NCBI RefSeq assembly: GCF_028712645.1
Contig: NZ_JAQTPQ010000004.1
Location: forward strand, 1 to 37,116
Direction of reading: 5' to 3'
Origin: Flavobacterium sp.
GTDB taxonomy: Bacteria; Bacteroidota; Bacteroidia; Flavobacteriales; Flavobacteriaceae
DNA: 37,116 nucleotides
Below are positions 26,201-33,381 of this stretch, piece after piece. Positions within the stretch are counted from its first letter, which is position 1. Each line of letters starts with the position of its first letter. The notes below the pieces were generated by a model. The model saw nothing but the letters and a program-made list of their open reading frames with translations. It did not search any database and had not been told where the DNA came from. Position numbers and translations under genes: made by a program.

Positions 26201-26530
26201 TTTTATAAGTTCTCATCTTACTTTTGTTTTGAGAATGCCTTTTGTTTTTTTAAAAGCTTGACGGATCCCCTAAAACCTATGGAGTAGCAAAATTTAAGCA
26301 TAAATATTAGTTAGCCTGAAAAGGAAGAATTCGGAGCCTCTTATGTTTAAACAAAAAACAAAACATCTCATAGACTATAATTCCCTTTAAAATTCATAAT
26401 AGTTAGACTAAAAATTGTCGATAAATTGGGTTATTAGTATTAAATGAAGTAGATTTTTACAGAATATTTACGTTGTTTTAAAGCGTATTTGTATAAATTG
26501 CGACACAGAATATTTAGAATTAAAGTCGAC

Positions 26531-29179
26531 ATGTCAAATATAAATGCAGAAAGATTACGTTTAAAATTAAGGAAAGATAATAAGGGTTGGAAAAAATGGG
26601 GACCCTACTTAACCGAACGTCAATGGGGAACGGTTAGAGAAGACTACTCAAATAATGGCGATGCTTGGAATCATATAACACACGATATGGCACGCTCTAA
26701 AGCCTATCGCTGGGGAGAAGAAGGCATTGGAGGAATTTCAGATAATAAACAACATATTTGTTTTGCTTTTGCTTTCTGGAATCATAAAGATCATATTCTA
26801 AAAGAACGCTTTTTTGGTTTAACCGGAAGCGAATCGAATCACGGGGAAGATGTAAAAGAAATCTATTTTTACCAAGATTCCACTCCCACTCATTCCTACC
26901 AAAAAATGCTCTACAAGTATCCGCAAGGTGCTTTTCCGTATAAAAAATTGGTTGATGAAAGCAGAAAACGCTTTCGATTAGAACCCGAATATGAATTGCT
27001 TGATACTGGAATTTTTGATAAAGATGCCTATTTTGACATTTCTATGGAATATGCTAAAGCGGATGAGCAAGATCTTTTAATTAAAGTTACCGTTGAAAAT
27101 CGCTCAAAAATTGCTGCGCCAATTACTGTTTTACCAACCGTTTGGTTCAGGAACACTTGGTGTTGGGGCTATGAAAAATACAAATACAAACCAAATTTAA
27201 AAGGTGTTGGCAATTCACATATTGAGGTAAATCACCAAGTGGTGGGTCGTTTCAAATTGTATGCTGAAAATGCAGATGAATTTCTGTTTTGCGATAACGA
27301 AACAAATTTCGAAAAATTATACCATTCTCCTAATCTAACGAATTATACCAAAGACGGTATCAATAACTACGTTGTAAATAAAGTTAATGAAGCAGTAAAC
27401 CTAAATCATATCGGGACTAAAGCTTCTGCAAAATATACTAAAACCATTCCCGGTAACGGAAAAAAAGTATTTAGACTTCGTTTTACCAATAAAACTTCAG
27501 CAAATGCTTTTGAAGATTTTGACGATGTTTTTGAACAACGCAAGATCGAAGCCGACGAATTTTATGCTGCTTTACAAAAAGGGATTGAAGACGAAAATTT
27601 AAAATCAATTCAACGTCAATCTTATGCAGGAATGCTTTGGACAAAACAGTGGTATTATTACAATGTTTTCGAATGGATAAAAGGGGATCCATCGATGCCC
27701 AAACCACACAAAGACAGAAAAAGAGGAAGAAACAACACTTGGAAACACCTTTATACGGCCAATATTATCTCGATGCCAGACAAATGGGAATATCCCTGGT
27801 TTGCTGCTTGGGATTTAGCTTTCCACACCTTGCCTTTGGCACGATTAGATCCCGATTTTGCCAAAAGACAATTGTCGGTTATTTTAAGAGAATATTACAT
27901 GCATCCTAATGGTCAAATTCCTGCCTACGAATGGTCTTTTTCGGATGTAAATCCTCCCGTACATGCTTGGGCAACATGGAAAGTCTATGAGATTGACAAA
28001 GAAATGAATGGAGGAAAAGGAGATACTGCTTTCTTAGAACGCATTTTTCATAAATTGTTACTCAATTTCACTTGGTGGGTTAATTTAAAAGATGAAGGAG
28101 GTAACAATATTTTTGGAGGCGGATTCCTCGGGATGGACAATATTGGAGTATTTGATCGTTCGGCTGATTTGCCAACAGGGGGTCATTTAGAACAAGCTGA
28201 CGGAACAGGCTGGATGGCGATGTACAGCTTAAATATGTTGCGTATAGCCTGTGAAATTGCCATCGAAAATCCGGTTTATCAAGATATGGCTTCTAAATTT
28301 TTCGAACATTATTTGCACATTGCAGGAGCTATGCAGTCTATCGGCGGAAGCAAATTAAATCTTTGGGACGAAGATGATCAATTTTATTATGATATGCTTC
28401 ATAAAGAAAATGGGGATGCCGAATTACTCAAAGTTCGTTCGATGGTAGGGTTAATTCCTTTATTTGCCGTTGAAGTATTAACACCAGAATTGTTAGAAAA
28501 ATTACCTGATTTTAAACGCCGTGTAGAATGGGTTTTAAATAACCGACCAGACTTAGCGAGTTTAGTGTCAACTTGGCATAATACAGGAACAGGAGAAACC
28601 CGATTACTAGCTATTTTGAGAGGACATCGAATGAAAATGATTATGAAACGGATGTTTGATGAAACCGAATTTTTATCCGATTATGGCATTCGTTCCCTTT
28701 CTAAATATCATAAAGAAAATCCATACAAGTTTAGTTATGAAGGCGGAACCATTCAAGTAGATTACACCCCTGCTGAAGCTACTGGTGATATGTTTGGAGG
28801 AAACTCCAACTGGAGAGGCCCTATATGGTTCCCAATGAACTTTTTGATTTTAGACTCATTAGAGAAGTTTTATAACTATTATGGTCCTGAATATGAGGTA
28901 GAATATCCAACTAACTCTGGAAATGTAATGACTATTGATGCTGCTGCAAAAGAAGTTTCTAAACGATTGTTGAGTATTTTTGTCCCAAATTCAGATAAAA
29001 AAATTCCAATGTATGGAGACTATGATAAGTTTCAAAAAGACCCTATGTTTAATCAAAATCATTTATTCTTCGAATATTTTGATGGTGATACCGGAAAAGG
29101 TCTCGGTGCCAATCACCAAACTGGATGGACAGGACTTATTTCAGAAATCATCCGTCATTTGTATGTAAAAAAGGAATAG
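26531..29179 (+). CDS. GH63-like glucosidase (MGH1-type (alpha/alpha)6 glycosidase)
   Basis: An 882-aa enzyme from the ATG at 26531 (MSNINAERLRL). The ORF-track start at 26489 is a TTG 14 codons upstream and is less likely. No signal peptide is seen, so it is probably cytoplasmic. The N-terminal half is beta-rich and starts WKKWGPYLTERQWGTVREDY. The C-terminal half is an (alpha/alpha)6 barrel with family motifs WFAAWDLAFHTLPLARLDP (near W427), YEWSFSDVNPPVHAW and NSNWRGPIWFPMNF (W761). These are hallmarks of GH63 and related mannosyl/glucosyl hydrolases, with acidic catalytic residues expected in the second and near the third. It likely releases glucose from an oligosaccharide or glucosylglycerate-type compound. 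The downstream sugar transporter and ROK gene suit that role. Confidence 0.83.
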   Translation: MSNINAERLRLKLRKDNKGWKKWGPYLTERQWGTVREDYSNNGDAWNHITHDMARSKAYRWGEEGIGGISDNKQHICFAFAFWNHKDHILKERFFGLTGSESNHGEDVKEIYFYQDSTPTHSYQKMLYKYPQGAFPYKKLVDESRKRFRLEPEYELLDTGIFDKDAYFDISMEYAKADEQDLLIKVTVENRSKIAAPITVLPTVWFRNTWCWGYEKYKYKPNLKGVGNSHIEVNHQVVGRFKLYAENADEFLFCDNETNFEKLYHSPNLTNYTKDGINNYVVNKVNEAVNLNHIGTKASAKYTKTIPGNGKKVFRLRFTNKTSANAFEDFDDVFEQRKIEADEFYAALQKGIEDENLKSIQRQSYAGMLWTKQWYYYNVFEWIKGDPSMPKPHKDRKRGRNNTWKHLYTANIISMPDKWEYPWFAAWDLAFHTLPLARLDPDFAKRQLSVILREYYMHPNGQIPAYEWSFSDVNPPVHAWATWKVYEIDKEMNGGKGDTAFLERIFHKLLLNFTWWVNLKDEGGNNIFGGGFLGMDNIGVFDRSADLPTGGHLEQADGTGWMAMYSLNMLRIACEIAIENPVYQDMASKFFEHYLHIAGAMQSIGGSKLNLWDEDDQFYYDMLHKENGDAELLKVRSMVGLIPLFAVEVLTPELLEKLPDFKRRVEWVLNNRPDLASLVSTWHNTGTGETRLLAILRGHRMKMIMKRMFDETEFLSDYGIRSLSKYHKENPYKFSYEGGTIQVDYTPAEATGDMFGGNSNWRGPIWFPMNFLILDSLEKFYNYYGPEYEVEYPTNSGNVMTIDAAAKEVSKRLLSIFVPNSDKKIPMYGDYDKFQKDPMFNQNHLFFEYFDGDTGKGLGANHQTGWTGLISEIIRHLYVKKE

Positions 29180-29204
29180 ATAAAAATTAAGGAAAAGACT
29201 TTTT

Positions 29205-29395
29205 TAAATGTGCCGTCCCCAAAAAGTTAAGCACTATTTGAGGACACGTCAAAAATAGCAATCAATGCAATATGTGATGGATGTGGTGGCAAAAAAGTAT
29301 GCCAACATAGGAAGTCTAACCAGCATTGGCGAAATTTTATATTGGTACATCAAGAAAAAAATATTGGAATCACAAGAATAAATCCAATGTTATAA
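29205..29395 (+). other. unidentified remnant, possibly an insertion-sequence end
   Basis: TGTGCCGTCCCCAAAAAGTT (from about 29212) resembles the termini of some Bacteroidota insertion sequences. A short frame (29231-29395, 54 codons, no ATG near its start) encodes CDGCGGKKVCQHRKSNQHW, a Cys/His-spaced stretch. A second overlapping frame (29265-29381, ATG start) gives 38 residues. Neither is recognised. It abuts the truncated end of the GntP relic, so it may mark the break. This is weak evidence. Confidence 0.3.
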
Positions 29396-29679
29396 AAAAG
29401 AGGAACACCTAATTATAAATCCCGTAAGCAACTTTCCCTACTGACTATATTTTCTTCCAAAAAGCTGAATTATACAATCCGCAATTACCTTTGCCGCGGC
29501 ACTTTTTGCTACTAACTTTCCTATCATTTCGCCAATACAAATAACAATTACTATTGAGCCATCCTATCACCAATCCCTTTTTGTACCGCAACTGTAATTT
29601 TCGAATAAGGAATCCCAAGTGCAAGTCCCGCAATTTTAGATAAACTTATAAAAAAAGTCGTTTTTGTATTGGATAACAT
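29390..29679 (-). pseudogene. relic of a GntP-family gluconate:H+ symporter
   Basis: From an ATG at 29679 the minus strand reads 42 codons (LALGIPYSKITVAVQKGIGD is recognisable), then TAG. After a one-base frame change it continues with ICIGEMIGKLVAKSAAAKVI and ADCIIQLFGRKYSQ, a TAG where relatives have Trp, then LTGFII. This matches the N-terminal part of GntT/GntP permeases (E. coli: ...[34 protein letters not shown]...LTGF, recalled, not searched). One frameshift, one nonsense codon and loss of about four fifths of the gene make it a pseudogene. The ORF track shows only shadows here. Confidence 0.82.
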
Positions 29680-29741
29680 TGTTGTTCAAAAAAAATAAAT
29701 AAAATTCCGAACTCAATGTTTGTGGCACATACTGACAGTTC

Positions 29742-29877
29742 GCTCCTCTGGAGCTTGTTTTGGGCGAGACTCACTTTTTCTACAAACAGTCTGTCCCGAT
29801 GGGACTGAAATAGCTCCGTTAGGAGTGAACTGTTTGTAGAAAACAGTAATTTTTGTTGAATAAAGCTCCGAAGGAGC
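29742..29877. repeat. cluster of four mini-hairpins, two enclosed by a 13-bp inverted repeat
   Basis: Hairpins: gctcc-tct-ggagc (29742-29754), gtccc-gat-gggac (29793-29805), gctcc-gtta-ggagt with one G-T (29813-29826) and gctcc-gaa-ggagc (29865-29877). The arms ttctacaaacagt (29778-29790) and actgtttgtagaa (29829-29841) enclose the second and third, giving a branched foldable unit. No gene is seen in it; 29880-30054 holds nothing identifiable. Confidence 0.85.
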
Positions 29878-30054
29878 GACCTGTTGATTATTCATAAAAT
29901 TTTATCGGACAACAATGATTGGATAAATAGTAATACTCTAAAAATAAACCCTTTGTTTTATTGCGCAATTTGCATATAAAAATACGCAGAACAAGTATTT
30001 AAAATCGAGAAGTTATGGTATTATTGCACAGTCTGATGGTGTATTCCTAATGAA

Positions 30055-30081
30055 TAATTTGTGAAAAAAAAGTAATTTGTG
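30055..30081 (+). promoter_or_regulatory. direct repeat upstream of the MFS transporter
   Basis: taatttgtg occurs at 30055-30063 and again at 30073-30081, 18 bp apart and 23 bp before the transporter ATG. The spacing suggests a possible two-site operator. No TAnnTTTG box was found. Confidence 0.3.
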
Positions 30082-30104
30082 GAAAACCATAAATTCAAAA
30101 AAAT

Positions 30105-31367
30105 ATGGAAAAAAATACTTCCCAACATAAAATTTATTACTCAATTATTGCACTGATAATGCTGATATTTTTTGTAATCTCATTTATTACTAATATCCTT
30201 AACTCTATCATAGTAGATGTTAAAACAAGTTTTGACCTGAGCTTGACACTTACTGGTTTGTTGCCATTCTCATTCTTTATTGCTTATGGTGTAATGTCAA
30301 TTCCTGCGGGATTTTTGTCCGAAAAATATAGTGATAAAAAATTATTAGCTGTTGCTTTCTTTGTAATGATGCTAGCGTCGTTACTTTTTGTTGTTTTCCC
30401 AGGGTATGCAGTCTTTAGCTTGACGCTTTTTAGTTTGGGATGTTGTATGGCGGTGCTGCAAGTAGTCATTAATCCAATGTTGCGAGTTGCGGGAGGTGAG
30501 GAACATTTTGCATTTAACTCCGTATTAGCACAAGTAGTTTTTGGTTTGGCCTCATTCGCCAGTCCTTATTTATATCAAAATTTGGGAGGCACGGTTACGA
30601 ATGATAATTATATAAGCAAGTTATTAAGAAGTTTAGTTCCCGAAAATCTGCCTTGGGCCTCTTTATATGTTGTTTTTTCCTTAATCTGTCTGGTGTTGTT
30701 TCTGGTTGTACTCTTAACTAAATATCCCGATTTTGAAAAGAATGAGGACGAAAGAGCCGGTGATTCAGGTTCTTATTGGAGTCTTTTGAAAAACAAATGG
30801 ACACTTCTTTTTTTCATTTCCATCTTTTGCTATACAGGAATAGAACAAGGAATAGGAAATTGGATTTCACAATTTTTAAAAGAATATCACGGCTTCGACG
30901 AAAAAATCATTGGCGCAAATACTGTAGCCTATTTTTGGGCAATGCTTACCATTGGTTGTTTATTAGGATTAGTCTTGTTGAAGATAATAGATAGTCGAAA
31001 GCTTTTAATAATAGCGTCAATTGCTGCAATCACGGCCTTGCTCTTTGCATTAAACGGAAGTGCAGAAGTCGCTTTGATTTGCTTTCCAATGGTTGGTTTT
31101 TTTATATCCGTTATGTGGTCGATCATTTTCTCTTTGGCCTTAAATTCTGTTAGCAGCCATCACGGCTCTTTATCCGGAATTTTATGTACTGGGATTGCTG
31201 GTGCTGCCATAATTCCTTTTATTGTGGGTTGGATAGGAGAATTGACAACACTAAAAATGGGGATGTTTTTCCTTTTAATTCCAATGGGTTTTGTTTTATC
31301 TATAGGATTTTGGGCGTCACCATTAGTAAATAATAAAACAATAAGTTTAAAAAAATCGGATTCATAA
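30105..31367 (+). CDS. sugar MFS transporter (FucP/GluP-like)
   Basis: A 420-aa protein with about 12 membrane helices in two groups of six. They are separated by a charged loop near residues 205-225 (KYPDFEKNEDERAGDSG). The first helices, with FVISFITNILNSIIVDVKTSFDL and then PFSFFIAYGVMSIPAGFLSEK, resemble the fucose/glucose-galactose:H+ symporter group. It would import a monosaccharide with protons across the inner membrane. The exact sugar is not determined. The ROK gene starts 2 bp after its stop codon, so the two form an operon for uptake and phosphorylation. The GH63-like glucosidase upstream may supply the sugar. Confidence 0.88.
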   Translation: MEKNTSQHKIYYSIIALIMLIFFVISFITNILNSIIVDVKTSFDLSLTLTGLLPFSFFIAYGVMSIPAGFLSEKYSDKKLLAVAFFVMMLASLLFVVFPGYAVFSLTLFSLGCCMAVLQVVINPMLRVAGGEEHFAFNSVLAQVVFGLASFASPYLYQNLGGTVTNDNYISKLLRSLVPENLPWASLYVVFSLICLVLFLVVLLTKYPDFEKNEDERAGDSGSYWSLLKNKWTLLFFISIFCYTGIEQGIGNWISQFLKEYHGFDEKIIGANTVAYFWAMLTIGCLLGLVLLKIIDSRKLLIIASIAAITALLFALNGSAEVALICFPMVGFFISVMWSIIFSLALNSVSSHHGSLSGILCTGIAGAAIIPFIVGWIGELTTLKMGMFFLLIPMGFVLSIGFWASPLVNNKTISLKKSDS

Positions 31368-31369
31368 TT

Positions 31370-32212
31370 ATGAATAGTATAGTATTAGGGATTGACATTG
31401 GAGGTACCGAATTAAAAATTGGAAGAGTTGAGAATGGTTTAATTGTAGAACAAATTTTTAGAACCGTTGATACAAAAGCGACAAAAGAGGAAACGCTTTC
31501 TTCTCTTTTTGAAGCAATAGATAGCACAATTAATTCAGAGGTAACTGCCATTGGAATTGGGGTTCCAGCAGTTGTTGATCCTGTTACTGGGATTGTATAT
31601 GATGTACAAAACATCCCTTCTTGGAAAGAAGTGGAACTGAAAGAACTAGTCGAGCAACGCTATAAGCTACCAGTTTTCATCAATAACGACGCTAACTGTT
31701 TTGCCTTGGGCGAAAAAATATATGGAAAAGGAAAGCATTATGAGAATTTCATAGGTCTTTCCATAGGAACTGGAATAGGAATGGGAATAATAATCAACGG
31801 ACGTTTATACAATGGCGTTCTTTGTGGTGCTGGTGAAATAGGTATGCTGAACTACAAAGATGGTATTATGGAAGATTATTCCAGCGGCCATTTCTTTACA
31901 TCTATTTACAAATCGAGTGCTAAGGAATTGAGTCAAAATGCTGCCGAAGGAAACGAAACTGCTCTAAAATCCTTCAATGAATTTGGATTCCATTTAGGCG
32001 AGTGTTTAAAAGCTATTTTATACACTTACGCGCCCGAAGCCATTATTTTAGGGGGTTCTATTAGTAAAGCATTTCCCTATTTCAAAAAAACAATGGAATT
32101 GTCTCTTCAATCATTTGCTTACCAAAAACAAATTCAGAATCTAAAAATAGAAACTTCAAACTATGAGGGAATTGCCATTTTGGGTGCTGCTTCTTTATGT
32201 TTACAGGAATAA
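31370..32212 (+). CDS. ROK family sugar kinase-like protein lacking the zinc site
   Basis: A 280-aa actin-fold protein. The phosphate-1 loop is GIDIGGTELKIG (7-18). The catalytic Asp is Asp107 in INNDANCFALGE. The second phosphate loop is GLSIGTGIGMGI (129-140), and GAGEIG follows at 153-158. In typical ROK kinases this is followed by a zinc-binding His and a CxCGxxGC motif. Here the His position is Met159 and the cysteine motif is absent (NYKDGIMEDYSSGHFF). There is no DNA-binding domain, so it is a kinase-type ROK protein. Likely it phosphorylates the sugar imported by the neighbouring transporter; loss of the zinc site is unusual but other ROK subgroups share it. Confidence 0.87.
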   Translation: MNSIVLGIDIGGTELKIGRVENGLIVEQIFRTVDTKATKEETLSSLFEAIDSTINSEVTAIGIGVPAVVDPVTGIVYDVQNIPSWKEVELKELVEQRYKLPVFINNDANCFALGEKIYGKGKHYENFIGLSIGTGIGMGIIINGRLYNGVLCGAGEIGMLNYKDGIMEDYSSGHFFTSIYKSSAKELSQNAAEGNETALKSFNEFGFHLGECLKAILYTYAPEAIILGGSISKAFPYFKKTMELSLQSFAYQKQIQNLKIETSNYEGIAILGAASLCLQE

Positions 32213-32502
32213 AATAGTCACTTTTATAATAACAATTAACTTAACGTTATTTATTGCCAAAGAGAAAACAGTTCTTTAGGTTTTAAAGTAATGTACTGAG
32301 TTATTATATTTATAGTCTATTTATACTCCTGAAAACAACAAACTATTTTATTACTAAAACCATACTCTTCTTCTCAATCACTCTATAAAGTTAATGGCCA
32401 AATATGCAAATAAAAACCTAGCTTTATTTTCATCTACTTTTTGGTTTTTTGATTATAAATAAACCGTAAAATTTTAATTAATCTCATTCTAAATTAAGGT
32501 AA

Positions 32503-32543
32503 AAATCATACGGTTTTAAAAAGTATGATTTAAATCATACTTT
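32503..32543. promoter_or_regulatory. candidate operator: 24-bp perfect palindrome plus a third half-site
   Basis: AAAGTATGATTT at 32520-32531 is followed directly by its reverse complement (to 32543). A further half-site AATCATAC lies at 32503-32510. Nearby are agataaacgg and ggataaacag copies (about 32550-32580). The 719-bp gap 32213-32931 is A+T-rich and otherwise empty of recognisable genes or RNAs. A regulator site for the following secreted genes is possible but unproven. Confidence 0.45.
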
Positions 32544-32931
32544 AAATATCAGATAAACGGTAATTTTATCGGATAAACAGCAAGTATTGTTCTTTTAATT
32601 CAGATTTGGTTAGTAAATATTACATACGCAATACTGAAGATAAATAGAATTTAAAAATTGTTACATATTATTAGTCAAAGCCCCTAGCTATGAAAAACTA
32701 TCCCCTTTTTTTTATATGTGCTTACTGTACTTATTGTGTAAATTTTATACATATCAAATTTCTGTCTAAACTTCGTCTTAAGCAATGAGGTAATTCAATT
32801 TGTAACATTGTGTTAGATTAAATTACCGCCTCCCTCAGTTCCAAATAAAAACTACTTGTTCTAAATGAATGACTGCATTTTACGCACCATCATATTAGGA
32901 TGAGACAATACGAATTAACAAATAACAAATA

Positions 32932-33369
32932 ATGAAAAAAATTTATTTATTTCTGTTATGTGGTATTATATTCCACGTACAATCGCAAACATCAGCTAAT
33001 TCTAATTTTTCATCCCCAGATAAAGATCAGCTAATTCAAAAATGTTTAGTATTTCAACCTTTAGTAGATAAAATACCAGTCGAAGTTCAAGCAAGAATTT
33101 CGGATTATTATATTCTAAATCACGGAATGGAGATTACTTTTTCTCAAGTTCTTAAAGTGAATGGTAAGGGAGTTTCCTTTCTGACCAAAGGCGAATTAAC
33201 CCCCACAAAACCTTATTTTCTTTTCCACACATTGAATATTGAAAATGATAAGGCATTCGTTAGATATTATTTTATTTACACTAATAATGGAAAGGAAACT
33301 ACAATTCCTATAACTATAGATTTTGTAAAAATAAACTCAGTATGGCAAGTGTTTAATTATACCATTTAA
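32932..33369 (+). CDS. small secreted hypothetical protein
   Basis: A 145-aa protein with a signal peptide (MKKIYLFLLCGIIFHVQSQ). The mature part begins Ser/Asn-rich and continues with alternating beta-type residues, including FLTKGELTPTKPYF and FVRYYFIYTNNGKETTIPI. It ends WQVFNYTI. I do not recognise the family; the fold looks like a small beta-sandwich or cystatin/NTF2-like domain, which is a guess. Only 12 bp separate it from the HYR protein gene, so cotranscription is likely. It may be a periplasmic helper or processing partner for that protein. No sorting tail of its own is seen. Confidence 0.65.
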   Translation: MKKIYLFLLCGIIFHVQSQTSANSNFSSPDKDQLIQKCLVFQPLVDKIPVEVQARISDYYILNHGMEITFSQVLKVNGKGVSFLTKGELTPTKPYFLFHTLNIENDKAFVRYYFIYTNNGKETTIPITIDFVKINSVWQVFNYTI

Positions 33370-33381
33370 AAGAAATAGATT

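Noticed and set aside
26489-26530. Upstream TTG start for the GH63-like enzyme
   Set aside because: An ATG 14 codons later begins a more typical N-terminus and the extension has no recognisable features.
29713-29895. 60-aa minus-strand ORF over the hairpin cluster
   Set aside because: The open frame is a by-product of the inverted repeats and has no coding features.
32690-32788. 32-aa hydrophobic ORF (MKNYPLFFICAYCTY...)
   Set aside because: No conservation evidence, no convincing promoter, and chance ORFs of this size are common in A+T-rich DNA.
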